From contig NC_089985.1 of NCBI RefSeq assembly GCF_036417845.1, forward strand, positions 32,632,583 to 32,696,582: a stretch of 64,000 nt of DNA. Reading direction: 5' to 3'. The DNA comes from Apteryx mantelli (lineage: Eukaryota > Chordata > Aves > Apterygiformes > Apterygidae). Positions 9,791 to 22,990 of this stretch are shown one piece after another; position 1 is the first letter of the stretch; each line of letters begins with the position of its first letter. Below the pieces are notes generated by a model. That model was not told where the DNA came from. It made no database searches and worked only from the letters and a program-made list of their open reading frames with translations. The translations under genes and the position numbers were made by a program.

Positions 9791-10439
9791 GGTGTGTTTA
9801 TCATCTTTCCTTTCTAACTTCAGACGGAGCTTAATTCGGGAGTATTTGCATGAACCCTTTTTAGCCAGTCCCTATCAGTTATTTGCACCACCAGGAATAA
9901 AGTATTATTTCTCCCGAGCTGCTTTGGAGAACTTCCTGACTGAAGGGTTGCTCTGCTCAGAAGCCTCCCGTCTGTTTACATGTTCATTAAAGGCAGGCAG
10001 GAGCGGGCACTCTCTCCGGCAGGGCTGGACTCTGCTCCTGGAGTAACGTTCCTGGGAGCAGCGCCGTTACGCCTGGCTTAGGCCAGTGGGGATGGAGAAT
10101 CCAGCCGACAGGTAGGATGAGCCGGGCGATTTAGAAATGACTTTCATGGGAACTCGTTCTACTTAAAATATTATTGGATTTTCATTTAGGAACCTATCAA
10201 AGTGCAAGAATAAAGTCCGAGCTGCCTAACCCACATAGGTCTAAACAAACAGTCCTCCCCGCTGCTCTGGGGTCTGACAGCTGGCGGATTGGAGAGGGTC
10301 CTTCGTTCAGGTGCCGCTCCGGGAAACCCGCTGCACCAGGCAGAATAGGGGGCTTTGCATTTATTCACGCTGAAAATCTCCCCCGTTTCAGGGTGAAGGA
10401 GGCCACCAGTCTCCACACTCCCTGGGCTCTGCCTTTGCC
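9791..10439. other. Intergenic, no gene recognised
   Basis: Mixed-composition sequence between the AT-rich block and a CpG-rich patch. No coding signal or repeat family was recognised. Confidence 0.4.
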
Positions 10440-10720
10440 ACCCTCCCCTTAACTCTGCCCGCTGCTGGGTGCGCAGCGGCCGCCCGGGGACCTGCAGCTC
10501 CACGCTGCTGGGGAGGGAGGCGACAGCGGGGACGGGCGGCCCGGTGGCTCTGGGTCCAGCCCGGCAGCAGGCGAGCGGCTCTGCGGACGCATCGGTCACT
10601 CGTGCATCCTCCGGAGAGCTGCCTCCTGACTGGCTTCGCCCTTAACCTGCAGCGGCCTCTGCTTCAGCTCCGCTTCTGCGGCTGGCAACCGTGCCGCTTG
10701 GTCGCGAGCTGTGGTTTTTC
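10440..10720. promoter_or_regulatory. Small CpG-rich patch
   Basis: Dense CpGs, including GCGCAGCGGCCGCCCGGGG, in otherwise moderate sequence. It is not next to any exon found here. It could be an orphan CpG island or the promoter of an unrecognised transcript. Confidence 0.45.
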
Positions 10721-12630
10721 TCCAGCAGGATTTCTGGACCCTGCACAGCTTCCAAAGCCTTCTCCCACCACCGAGATAGGCTTGGCTGGAAAGAGAACGT
10801 CAAAGCCCCCATCGTCGGCCAAACCTGCTCCAGCTCATGGGGGCAGAGGAGAGAGTGGTCAAACTGTAAATGCAAAAATAAAGGGTGCAAGTTGCACATT
10901 TTCCCCAGGGGGTTTCTTAAGTAGGTTGATTTGTAAAAAAAAAAAAAAAAGTTCAGTCCCTCTCACAGAATTTGAAACGAGGCTTCCAGCCACTGTCCAT
11001 TTTCTATATTGCTGTACCTTAAAGTAAAGCCAGAGAAGAACAGAGATGTTTCTTTCTTTCTTTACTGAAACATAAAATATGAATGTCGATAACATTGTTA
11101 TCAGAACAACTATTATCCCTCAATTAGAAAAGAAAATCCATTCACCCTTATTAATGATGTTCAAGTTCTTATCAGCCCCTGCTGAAGCAGTTTCCCTCCG
11201 ACAGGTCTGTTTTTTCCGAGCATGCCTCCATGGCACGGACCCTCCAGCCGGCAGAGGGAGAGGTGGCTGCAGCCCTGCTGCAGGCGCAGAGCACCCTGCT
11301 CCTGCCCTCGGCTCCCCTCGGGGCGCTTCCTCCCAAAACGGTCCCTTTCCCGGGAGGCTGTTATGAGAATGGGAGCTGGTGGCTTTCCCTCTTCTGCAAT
11401 CCAGTATGGACATGAGGGGGGACCCGGTGCTTAGAAATTTGAGGGGTCGGCATTTTTTGTGCTTCACTGTTTCTCAGCAGAGATGCTTGGCAACTGCCTG
11501 GTCTCCTGCACAGGGCAGATCGTCTTACCGAGATGCTGCTGCGTCCTCAAGGCTTTAATAACTTTTTTCCTTGTGTGAAACACAGCTGGCTGTGGAGCCT
11601 GGGAATGTCTTTCTGTGGAAAGCTGGTGGCGTGAAAAGCGCTGGGAGAAAGCAAAACTACAGGACTGTTCTCATACAGGCAGGGTCCTCTTGTCCCACAT
11701 ACTTCCCTGGAACGTGTGACCTGCCTAGTGAGGCCAAAGAGCAAAGTGCCCTGGGGAAGATGGCTCATGCCAGCCTCTGCCCCAGCAAGGCAAGGGGCCT
11801 TTGGCTCCCCTGATTTGAGGGACAGGACAGCTACAGCCCTCATTCAACAGTTCTGCTTTGCAAGAGGGAACAGTCAGCAACACATCTTAATCCAACAGAA
11901 GAACAGTTGGAAAGAGATTTACACAACCCTGTAGGTGTGGAAGGACTATTTATTGCTTGGAGAGCCATTAACTAATTGGCCATGATAAGACACAGGTGAT
12001 GCTATTTTCTGCAGATAAAAGACAGGCTGTTTTTCATTAGCTGCAAAAAGGCTGTTTGTGGTGATGACATTTGCCACTGGGTTCTGTAGCTTGACACATG
12101 AGCAGGTGTGAACAATATCCTAAACTAAAATAACTGAAATTACTAAAGGCTGTATCGAAGTGCTTGTGTTTTGGTGCACCAGGTGAACTGAGAACGGGAT
12201 GAGATGACCCTGATTCAGGAAACTATGCTGATGGATGGGGAGGTGCATAAACAGGCAACTCAAAGAGGTGATCAGGGCATGCTGGAGCTGCTCCCAACCT
12301 GCAGAAATTACATGTGGTTGCATGTGAGCAAGAGTTTGTTATGCACAGCACAGGCAAGCGTGGGACTCAGGATGGTGCAGCCCATAGAAGAGGGGTTTGC
12401 TCTGGGGTGTTCTGCAAGAGTTAACTAACCCCAAGTGTACCATGGCCACAGTCACCACACTGTGGGGTTGCTGTAGCCTGGTGGCAGATCCTCCAACAGC
12501 CCCATGGTTGCTGAACAAACTAAGTCAGCAAAGGGGAAGTGACCTGATGGAGATTTTGTGACACCACAGACTCACACTGTAAGCATCCAGGCACTGTGGA
12601 GTTTTTCCACTAGATGACCTGTCGGGAAGC
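10721..12630. other. Intergenic, no gene recognised
   Basis: Holds an A17-type tract near 10936-10950. Otherwise ordinary single-copy sequence. The section 11930-12090 is AT-rich with TAAT cores (CATTAACTAATTGGCC). No exon was identified. Confidence 0.4.
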
Positions 12631-12730
12631 CTGTACAAGAGTCACTCTGTACAAGAGTCAAACCTGTACAGGAGTTAATCTGTACAAAAGTCAAACCCAT
12701 ACAAGAGTCAAAACTCTACAGGAGTCAAAC
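12631..12730 (+). repeat. 16-17 bp tandem array, 6 copies
   Basis: Six imperfect units of CTGTACAAGAGTCAAAC type, lengths 16, 17, 16, 17, 17 and 17 bp. Alternation of the 16- and 17-bp forms in the first four units suggests the array grew partly by duplication of a 33-bp dimer. It lies just left of the LTR-like stretch. Confidence 0.9.
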
Positions 12731-12814
12731 TGCGGAAGGCAGCTCAGACTGATAAGAACCACACCAGGGTTATCTGTTGACATGCGCACTGTTACCGACT
12801 GAGCTCATCCAACT

Positions 12815-13372
12815 GCTGTGTAACTGTGATCTGGCATTATTTGATCGGATAATGAGCTGAGCCCAGGAACAAAGGAAAGATAAAAGAAAGTAAGCCACGT
12901 ACCTCTGGGTGCAGACTCAGACCCACCGTCAGCTGGCCTGTGGACCTGACAACCCACCCATCAGAGGGGATACCCCTGGTGTCAACTGCCAGGGAGAACA
13001 TGAATCATCCTGGCGCAGCTCGAGTGTGGTGAGAACAATCTGGGCAAAACTATACTGGAGGGGTGGCCCATAAACACAGGGAAAGGTTGGAAGCAGTCGC
13101 CATACCCATGATTTGACCATAGAGCTCTGATATATACATATTCTTTCTTTAGTCCTGCTGTATTTTCTAGCTTTAATGTACTTTAGCTTCGTTATACTTG
13201 TAGTTTGTAGATTGTTTAGTGTTAGTTGTTTAGTGTAGTCCAGTGTTGTCTGTTATATGTGTAGAACCGCTTATCTCTAATAAATTTTTATATTTGACAA
13301 ACAATGATCTCTTGAGTTCAGCCCGACTAACCCCGGAACCTGGAGGAATCCCAGATGCCCCTTTAGTGGTGT
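12815..13372 (+). mobile_element. LTR-like retroelement relic (possible solo LTR)
   Basis: The stretch starts at TGTGTAACTG and ends near GTGTGTAACA. It has the order expected of an LTR: a TATA-like GATATATACATA near 13130, an AATAAA at 13279-13284, then about 90 bp resembling U5. No gag, pol or env coding and no clear target-site duplication or primer-binding site were seen, so a solo LTR, another retroelement end, or chance are all possible. The family is not recognised. Confidence 0.35.
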
Positions 13373-16300
13373 GTAACAGAGTCTGACCCCGGCTGCAGTG
13401 CTGTGTCCAAACAAGACTGAATTGCACGTCTGTTGATGGGTCCATCCTGGGAAAACATCTTCACTGATAAACTCCCTGCACAACCAGAAACCTGTTAGAA
13501 GCAAACAAGCCTCCCAAAAGTAATTTGCACTTTAAACTTGGAGAGAATGGCCCTGTCAGGCAAAGACATAAGACTCCAGATGATTTGCGTGGAGCATGGG
13601 AGGCACCAGAAGGGCAGCCAGCCCAGAAAATGAGATTATAAACTATCATCTCCTGTTACACGCTGGGCTGTGGCTACAGGGTGGCCCTCTGGCATCATTT
13701 GGGGAGGCGGTGTGGTCCAGTGGTGAAAGCAGGAGGCTTTTGTCTCCCCAGGCTGGAAAATCCTCCATCCTGAGGAGTCTCGGAGAACCTGCCTGAGTCT
13801 CTGTCCTCTCTCCTGCAGCCTGTTCCTGATCCATGTGGTGTTCTACTTTTGGAGGAAGCAGAGACTGATCGCTGCTGTGTCTTGCTGTCCCCACAGCAAG
13901 GTCTCAGCTGAGCTCTCAGTCAGGTCACTTAAAGATACTACGAATTGCCTAAGGACTGGCTGAGTTGGGGTCCCACAGAGGTTGGTGCTGTGCAAACACA
14001 GAGTAGATGGACACAATGCAAGGGAAGCCGCAGGACAGCCCTAATGAGCCCTCATGGGCTCAGAAGATGTTTGTGATGTTACTGTGTGGGTGGGACTGTC
14101 TGCCCAGCTGTGATGGTGGGAGGGAACCAGCCTTTCCTGCCGCTGGGCTAGGCCAGTGCATGATGCCTGAGGTGGATCCGCAGGTCGCTGCGACTATTAG
14201 CACACGCTGCCTTCAGCTAGGGGTGAGGACATCTCAGACCCCTCCAGCTGGCTTTGTCCAATTCCTGGGCCACAGGTGATAATCATGACCTCATCCAGAC
14301 CATGTTTGGGAGCCTATCCTATGTTTTGAGATCCAATACATCAGATTTTGGAGCTGGTTTAATACGACTGCCAAGTAGTGTAGTGCTGGTTGAGGGGAAC
14401 CTGTACCTCCTGCAGTCTAAGCTAGCAGCTCTGGGGCAGGTGGTACCCAAAGGACATCAATGCTGAAGGAGTTTTAAACACTGTGTCTTTCGAGGACAGG
14501 AGAGGGGAGAAGAAGAAGCTGAAAAACAGGAGGCCTATCGTGGATGCACTAAGCTGCTTAAACTGATTTTGGGTTCAAACAAGGCTGGTGTTGCACCTGA
14601 GCCAAGAAAACACAAAATAAACTATCTGCTCACATAAATACGATACCCTCTGGTAGAGGGTTGGGTTTTTAATGTTCTCCACTTCTGCAATGTGAGCCTG
14701 TGGGAAGGAAAAGAAGCACTACAGAGGAGTCCTCAGAAGAGGCAGAGTCTCTTCTGGTGTTTAATCTGTGCTGGCATGGAAATGGTTAATAAGATAATCT
14801 CTGGACCCTCTAACACAAAGAGAAAGTGAGTTTTCTGATCCATAAAGGATCAGTCTGCAGGAAGCCCCATCAGACTCCTCAGCGTGAAATTACACTGCAG
14901 CAGGGGGGTACAGTCCTCCTACTGTACAACATTAAAGAGATGAATTAGAACTTGACATTCATGTGTTTAATATGCCTATTCCTGGCATTATCCCACAAGG
15001 ACCAGTCACCACCAAGGACTTATGGTCACCGAGCCTAGGAAGGTATTTAGGGTTGCTCGTTTGCTTGCTTCCTTAGCCAGGCTATCTGCCTTCCCTATCT
15101 AATCTCTCAGCATTAGGAGCAGGGAGGCATGCAGCCCAGCTCTCCTATCTCGCAGCAATCTGGTCCAGCGAACAAACAGGGGCCACGCCATTGTTGGTCA
15201 AATAAATTGCAGCGATCCTCTGGACTGATCTGTATAGAACAGAGGGAAAACATGATACATGTAAAATTATGACTTGGTAGTCAAGAGGCTGATTGTGGGA
15301 TAGTTGCTGCTAATGAAAAAAAATAAATATTTACTGGAAAGGAAAGCCCCAGTAAATCTATATTTGACATTTTTTTCTCATTTTAAAACTGGATTATCTT
15401 CCCCAGTGTTAAATTGGTGGGAGGCATGCCTTGGACAAATCTGGGTACTCTGAGCTACTTTACTGAACGGACTTTGCCAAGAAGCCAGAGCAATTCCAAG
15501 GCTCAGGTCTGTGCTGTGTGAAAATCTTGCCTGTTTGAACTCCGAGCCAGTGGAGAATGCTTTTGGTTTGTTTTTTATCCATGAAATATTTTGATGAGAA
15601 AAAATTTGGGGGTGGGGGGAGGAGGGAAGAATCCACTTCAAATTCTGGAAGAAATTATAAAGGAAAATGTTGGCTGCAAGGTCAAATAGTTCTGTTTTTG
15701 AGCTGAGCATTTTCCAAGAGAAAATCCGAACTTTTTTCAGGCAGTAGCTGTCCTGCAGGAAATGCCTGATTTCACAGGTGTGCCGCACTTCTAGCAAAAA
15801 GCACTTCTGATCAAACTAACTGAAAAGCCATTTAATTGGAACTGTTTTAAGAAGTGACTAAAATTTGGCAGGGTTAACTGGGGAAGCACGGACAGGCACA
15901 AGAGTGAGAAATGAGAAGCGGAGTCCTTCCAGAAGCTGATTTTGCAATGGGCTGGTATGGAGAAACGCTGAGAGCTTCCCAGGCATGGCATGTGGGTGCT
16001 TTGCAGCACACAAATCCTGCTCCTCCGAATGTCTGGATTGACCTGTTAGACCATCTGGAAACCAAGGATCTGGGGAAAGGAGAGAGGCAATACAGTGTGA
16101 TCCTGGGACTCATCCAGACATGGACATGGTCTAGCCAGGGTCTGCATGGGCTGAGCATGAACCTGCAGGTTCGGTCCTGAGCCTGGCAATACAAAATCAT
16201 CTCTTGCATCGGACCCAGTGGACACCCAAGCTTTGAAACCCATTTATGCACCATTTTGAATACTGACACAGTCATATTTGCCCCCCTTCAGAAAGGATAT

Positions 16301-18059
16301 AACAGGCGATTAGGCAAATTCATGGAAAAAAAGTACACTGAGGCACTTCAACACAAAGCTGTGGCATTGTCTCTCTCACTGTGCATGCAATAGCCTGAAG
16401 GTGGAAGGCTGTGCTGGGAACATACCACCACGTTCCTGCCCTGGTTTTCCCTGATCTCTCTTAAGCTCTTGGTGACCTGTGGGGATGAGATATTAGAGTT
16501 CATGGAGGATTTCTAGGAGCTGTTTTCTTTTTCCTTAGGCTCAGGCATTGTGGGAGTATTTTTCTACTAATGTGAAGCAGGGGTAACACTGCTGTGGAAG
16601 AAATCCAATAACCTATTACACCCTGACATCTTTATTCTTTTCTGTGTGATAGGTGTTCTTGGTGCTAGGCAACACGGGGCACAGCTCATGCGTCTCAACA
16701 CTAAGTCAGGCATGGAGATGCTCCTTGGACATACAGAGCAGTCTCCAGTGAATGCAGCTGCCGTCTGGTAGAAGACAAATGGAGTTAATGGTTGAGGTGG
16801 CTGAATACTCCATCTCCGTGGATAGGACATGTTGCCCAAAGTTGTGTTCTCTCTGTAGAGGCACCATCTCGGAAGGTGATGTGTGGTCACCACCCCATTT
16901 TTGAAGTCTCTAGCTGTGTTGCTTAATGAGGAACATCTCTGGAAAACAACAGTGTAGCCTCAGATGAATGCTGCCAGGATGAGCACAGCAGGGCTCAGTT
17001 ATCGCTGGTCACAGCTGGGGTGAGCCTTCAGGGACAGCTGTGTGGGGTGGACTTTCGCCTAGAAGACTTATGGTCTGAAAGATTCCCGTGACCTCATCCT
17101 TGAAACAAGCGCACTACTGTCCCAAGCGAACCATTAAATCGTCTAGATTTTCACCAAACTAGCCCTCAAGGCCAGATAAACACTTTCAGGATAAAATAAG
17201 AAGGGGCTCTAGGATCCTGAAAACTGCCTCACTTTTTGGTTGTCCCATTGTCCTGGCAAGGCAGAGACAAAGTGTTCCTGAACACGTTTTGTTGAATTAA
17301 AAGAAATCCCAGGAACAACAGCAAAAACTCAGCCCTAAATAAAGCGATGGGTGGAGGGTGATAGAGCTCTCCACACCTGAATGATAAAGCCCCATTCTCC
17401 AAACAAGTGACAAATTTTTTTAGTGCTCTTAGCTTTTGTCTCCTATGAAATTAGGAGTCTACCACTGAGGGTTGGGTTTCATGTCTGGGTCACAGTTTCT
17501 ACAGAAAGGAATTTTCATTATGGTCTTGGAAACACTTAAGCCTCCCTTTGCAACTGATCTGGCTGAGCTTTTCATAACCAGAGGGACTATGGATGCCATC
17601 AGCAATCAGGGGTGAAATTTCAAGCAACCCGAGAAGGAGGTATGAGCCATAGGATGAGACAGGATCTCATAGTGAGATTAACATGGACTGTGAGGGTAAT
17701 TAACCACAGTAACAATTTGCTGAAGGTGAGGTAGGGGGTGCGTCCTTGTTGGCAGTCTTTAGACTGGAGAATGGATTCCCTATTTCAAGAAGGAATTAAT
17801 TCATTCAAGTTCTTTGGCTTGTGATTTGCAGGGGTGACAGACTAGATTATGAAGCTGGAAAAGAGGTTTGGGAACCAGTCTAGCAACAGCTAGACAGGTC
17901 ACACAAAGTGTGAGAAGTAAATAGCTATTCCCAACATATCGAATGACATAGTGGAAGAGAGAGTGTCCTAAAGAGATATGAGATCTGAGAACTTCTCACA
18001 GGGCAAAAGCATGTTCATAAAAACCCAAATATACTCTGACCAGCAAAATTTAAAGAATA
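13373..18059. other. Intergenic, no gene recognised
   Basis: About 4.7 kb of ordinary intergenic sequence. Short open frames on both strands lack known domains. No tandem repeat beyond short homopolymers was seen. Confidence 0.4.
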
Positions 18060-18150
18060 AAGTTCTTAGCTTGGGACTTCAAGCCTGAATTTAATTCCTG
18101 CTCTGCCACAGGTTTCCTAGGTGACCTTGGGCAAGTCACCTATAACTGGG
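18060..18150 (+). repeat. MIR-like SINE fragment
   Basis: Contains AATTCCTGCTCTGCCACAGG followed by GTGACCTTGGGCAAGTCACC, matching the core of the ancient MIR SINE as I know it. Ends are approximate. MIR fragments are scarce but present in sauropsids. Confidence 0.6.
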
Positions 18151-19439
18151 ATTCTCTGGTTGAGTCCAAATGCCCAATGGATATTCGGTGTCCACTAAGC
18201 ACTCTACATTTTCAAGAAGAAAATACAAAGCTTGTTCTCGTTCAGTGATCCCATCCTCATCCTGACCTTGTATCTCTGAACAGAGTCACTGAGCTGCTGG
18301 AAGGCATCCTGAAGCATGAACAATTATCTTATAGTTGTTCTTACTGTATGTGTGTTCACTTTCCTCTTGTGGAGCTTCAGAGGAGGAGAGGACAATTCTT
18401 TCCCAAATAACCTGTTCTAGCGCTCTTGCCCTTCTCTCTCCAGGTTACACAACATCAATGTTCTCAGTCTTTCTTTCTGCTGCCTTCCAGTCATTCTCAT
18501 TATTTTTCTGTGGACTTTTTGTGGACTTTTCTCCAGCCAATACACTTCTTTCTTGAAGTGTTGCTGAAAACTAGACATGCTTTTCCACCTCAGATCTAAC
18601 TAGAGATGAGTAGAGCAAGAAGATGCATTCCCATGTCCTGTAGGTGCTATCAGGGATGTCCGAGGTTGAAAAAGTACCTCATGGGCTTCATGCAGTTTAA
18701 ATCAAGCAGTTATGTTGAAAATCTGTCACAACAGTCATAGACTGAAAAATGGTACACCTCTTTGTGATTATTTTTTTCCTCTGAGAAATGTGCTGAAAAT
18801 GTGGAATGTCTCCACGCAGCTTTCTCTGGAGAGGTGAGATGCCAAAACCACAAAATGTGCCAAAAGGAAGCAAAATAATTGGTATAAGGTGGCCCTCTTC
18901 ATCTGTGTGCTATATTTAGAGGGTTGCTTCATTGACTAAAACAAGTTTTGACACTTAATTGCAAGAGAGAGGAGCTGGAAAGATTTTACCATGACTCATA
19001 CATTGATAATGGGTAATAATAAATTGCAATCCAGGTTGACTCGAGTTCTGAGGTAAATCTGGTGAGATGTGAATCTAGACTATCAATGAATGTAGAATGA
19101 CTTTCAGCCCCCTTTGACAAACAGGAAAAACATAATCAACAATGTGAAGCCTTTTCTCCAGACCACATGTAGTGGGTTAGCAGTGACGACAACAGTAAGA
19201 GAAGTATCTTTTACTTGATGAGGATTGAAGTCTCCCCATGTTTCTTAACTGAAAGTTAATCCTTTAGTGTGGGTGGTGGAAGCTCTGTTTTTAGGTCTCT
19301 GTATTCTTTTAGGTATGATCAGATTTTTATCTCCTAGAAGCTGCCACACAGAGTCTCACAGCACTCTTCTTGCAACATTTTTTTTCAGAATAAAACTGCC
19401 TGTCGGACAGTTGGTGTGTGAGTAACTGAGGAGCATCCT
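18151..19439. other. Intergenic, no gene recognised
   Basis: AT-leaning single-copy sequence with no exon or repeat family recognised. Confidence 0.4.
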
Positions 19440-19770
19440 GGGGTGGTGCGGGGGCATCTCTGGGCTCTCCAGCCCCACCTGCTGCCTGGGTCGGGGCTGT
19501 CACCAATGCCAGATGAGGCTGGCCATGGCTGTGTCTTGCCAAGTCTTGAAATCCTCCAAGGAAGGTGCTCTCTGGTGTCCTGTCCCAGGGCTGCACCGCT
19601 CTCACCGTAGGGAAATTTTTCCTAATGTTCAGTCTGAATTTCCCAAGCTGCAAGTCACGGCATTTGTCCATTGTCACACCATCTGCTTGTACAGGAAAGA
19701 TTTGGCTCCATCATCTCTGTACCCTCCCTCAAGCAACTGTAGGCTGCAGCTGATAAAAAGGGCTGGGAAG
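19440..19770 (-). mobile_element. CR1 LINE 3' fragment, antisense
   Basis: The plus strand carries, in order, motifs of the antisense avian/reptilian CR1 3' region: CAAGTCTTGAAATCCTCCAA, GCTGCACCGCTCTCACCGTA, AATTTTTCCTAATGTTCAGT, CTGAATTTCCCAAGCTGCAA, CACACCATCTGCTTGTAC and GGCTCCATCATCTCTGTA. The element therefore lies on the minus strand. It is diverged and non-coding. Boundaries are approximate. The overlapping minus-strand open frame 19327-19677 is not a gene. Confidence 0.85.
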
Positions 19771-19969
19771 AACGGGCTGATGGAGCTAGGGTGAATGATG
19801 CTGTGCATTGGACCCAGAGTGAAAGAGAGTGATCCTTGGAGAGTTAATAAGGGGATGCTCTTGTGGTGCTGGGGTTAATCTCTCTGAATTATCTGTACTC
19901 TCTCTGATGACCCAAACTGCCTGTGCCTTGTTGGTAAGGCAGTTCCTTTTGAAGCACAGTATTTAGATC

Positions 19970-20060
19970 AATAACTTGGGTTGGAAGGGGCCTTTGGATG
20001 ACTTCTGGTCCATACTGCACCTTGGCCATGCCATACAGCATCTGAGGTTGGGCTGATTGC
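19970..20060 (-). mobile_element. Second short CR1-like 3' end, antisense
   Basis: GGTTGGAAGGGGCCTTTGG followed by ATGACTTCTGGTCCA resembles the antisense of the CR1 terminal segment. It lies beyond the first fragment in an order that implies a separate insertion. Short and diverged. Confidence 0.5.
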
Positions 20061-22739
20061 TGTTCTGTAGGAGTCCATCCCTCATCATCAGCTATACAGT
20101 GAGCAGAAAGGAGGTCCCTTGTTTCTAGAAGACTGAAGTGAGGCAGGTTGGAAAGATTTGCTTTGTCTTCAGAGTCCCACCATTTCCTTGGCCCAGGAGG
20201 GGTAGCACACAGTGCTGTCATTGCTGTAATTATAGAGCAGAGGAAGCTTATGGCTGAGGGAACTGTGTGACAAATATGAATGCTTCTTACAGGCTCAGAT
20301 AGGGGCTCCTTCCACTTAGGAGGTGTTAAGCCATGTTGGGGAGTTCTTCAGGGCAGACAACGAGACTTTGTGTGTCTCCGTGTTGAAGGTTCCTGCTTCT
20401 ATGGGGAATTACTGAGAGATCCCAAATTACGTTCACTCATTTCAGTTCTACCACAGACCTCTTGTGGGCTGCTGGGCAAGTCCTTTCCTGATTTTTGCTT
20501 CGTACCGGGAACATGTTTTCTCCTTCTCCTTCTCCCACCTCCATCTTCTGCATGTAGATGATGCACCTCTCTGAGGAAAGAGTTGTTTTTACACACGGTA
20601 ACTATGTACAACGCTTTGCACCATGAGGATCTCTTCCTCCTGAGGGAAAAGGGCCTCAAGCAGAATAAAAATGAATACTAAAAATAGCACGCTGCTGAGC
20701 AGGTTTGTGGGGCCGCTCTGCAGAGAGATAGCAAGCCGGTCCTTAGGAATGCAATCAGAAAGGGACTCAAGGCAAGGGGAGAGACGGCCCTTTCCACGGG
20801 CCCCCACCTGCCCCTCTTTCCCCTACTGTGTGAACCTACTGTAGATTTCTTGAATTCCCTTTGATGTTTATCTCCCCCAGTAATTCTATTTGGGGGATTT
20901 GCTAAAGCGACAGTTAGAAGAATACAGCCTGGAATAGGGAGGCCGAACGGCGAAAGAATGTTAGAAACAGGATTAAGATCATATTCTACAAGCGGTTGTC
21001 AGCCACTGAATAGGGCTAAAGTTTCTTATCGGGCCGGGGTGCCAGAATTCCTTTGGATTCTTTTCCCCTCTTTCCCTCCCCTTCGCATAAGGCTTTCAGC
21101 GTAATGGTGAAAGCATAATCATCACCCTGAATGGGGAGATGGGCTCTTGGAAACTTCGCCCCACGGTGCAGAAGCTGGGAGAGGGGACCAGGGGATTGTT
21201 GGTTGTTCAATGTTGTGGGCAGGCAGCCTGGCTGCTTGGAAAAAGAAAAGGCCATGATAGTTAATGTTGAAGTGGCTTGAGGATTTTAAGGTGCAAACCT
21301 CTATATTAGTGGGAGAATATTCCCTTTTGAAAGTCCTGAGCTCAGCTTCATGTTTTTTGTTTTTTTTTTTTTTGCATGCAATTTCATGTCTTTCACTGGG
21401 CATTTTAGTTTTTAGGGGGTTTTTTTTCCTCTTTTCTTTTAGGTAGGATTGGCATCCTGGTGGGATTTATTTGGAAATATTTGGGGGCTGTTTCTTAATG
21501 TTCCAGATTTTAGAAAATAGAAGTTCAAGAAAAGTAGAAAACTTTGGAAATAAGAAAAAAAATGTATTTTGAAACCAACAGAGGGGAAAATATTTCTGAA
21601 AGAGAAGAAATTTTGGTGATTTTTGAAACCACTTTCATATAACAGAAATACAAAGCACACTGAGACTGCCTGAGCTATAGACTCAAATGGGATTAAATTC
21701 CCCTGGGAAATATTCATGTACTCGTTTCAGAAAGCTAAGGACATACAGATTTTTGATGTTTCCACCTGTAAGTTTTTCATATGCTTGTTACAGTTTAGGG
21801 CCTCGTAACAACAAAGACTTTGTCACAGTCACTGTTTCCCAACCATCTAAGGCAACAGATGGGTCCATGGTTGGTTCTCGGTAACATGTAACCATATGAA
21901 CAACTGACCAGCGCACATTCAAAGAGCTTTCAGAGACTGGAAGAAAGATGTTTCAGCAGAAACCTTCTAGAGAAGAAGTGATTCTGATAAAATAACCATA
22001 TTCATTTATGGGTATCGTTTGACTAATGTATATAGATTAGGAGGGTGTGGAATATTTTTGACTTGTTCTGCTCAAAGCAAATAGAAATCTTGCTGTCATT
22101 TCTGGTTTGTGTTGGAAAAGGATATTTTGCAGGTAATATCATTACTGGACTGATCAAAATAGCTGGGAAAAGGAACAAATTAGCTTTATGGATGATGACT
22201 ACATGTAGCTATTCTTGTTGGTCTGACAGGGTATTGCATCTTTCTGCAATGCTTGCCTATTTTAAAATGTCAGGAAAACTTGGTCAAGAGACCTGTTGAC
22301 TAAAAAGTGTTCAGCAGAAGCATCAGAAATCCAGCAAGAGCAACTGTTTTTCCAGAGTTTGCAATATTTGGGGAGTACGGATGAAAACAAAATGGGTTAA
22401 AACACAAGTCCTGTGAAAATGAGAGCATCTCGGCTTTTAAGCGAGTTTCTCCCTTGTAGCTTACAGAGATTTGACAGCTGAATACTAAAGGCAAAGAGTC
22501 CCTGAACAAAATTTCATTAATTATTTTAGGGATTGGAGAGTAACTTTCTTGATGCTCATGGTTGACAATATTGTGAAACTTAAAGAAACAGGGAATGAAT
22601 GATGTTACCATATCCAAAATGATGAGTTTCAGGGAAGTTAAACAGCCAGCACAAAATGATGCAAAATAAATTAGTTTTTCAAAATTCTTCTGTTTTTCAT
22701 AGTCCTTAACAAATAATGCTTTCAAGTCGAACTAGGAGG
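20061..22739. other. Intergenic, no gene recognised
   Basis: Includes a T-rich region at 21357-21440. No coding exon was recognised on either strand. Confidence 0.4.
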
Positions 22740-22990
22740 CTACATTCCATAGTTCTTATTGATTTCAATCAGAGCTTTGTCTAAATAAAATGTGTCCGCT
22801 TTTATTTTGAGTCTTTAAATCCATCATTCTTTGCTATTACTCCTAGACTTTGTCACGTCGCTCCCCGCTAAGATCAGCCCTGGTGTGTGAGCACAATCCA
22901 TTTGCGAGTTGTAAGAGTTCCTGCCCCAAGGAGCTGACAAATGGCTGAATTTTCACACTTACAACCACTTCCGATAATCCTCAGGCATTT
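22740..22990. promoter_or_regulatory. Candidate conserved non-coding element
   Basis: Non-repetitive block with motifs such as TTATTGATTTCAATCAGAG and CCGATAATCCTCAGGC, the latter containing TAATCC, the K50 homeodomain core bound by OTX/DMBX-type proteins. Called only on composition and motif content. Confidence 0.25.

Noticed and set aside
19327-19677. 116-codon minus-strand frame
   Set aside because: Largely overlaps the CR1 relic and does not match reverse transcriptase. The element is a non-coding 3' fragment.
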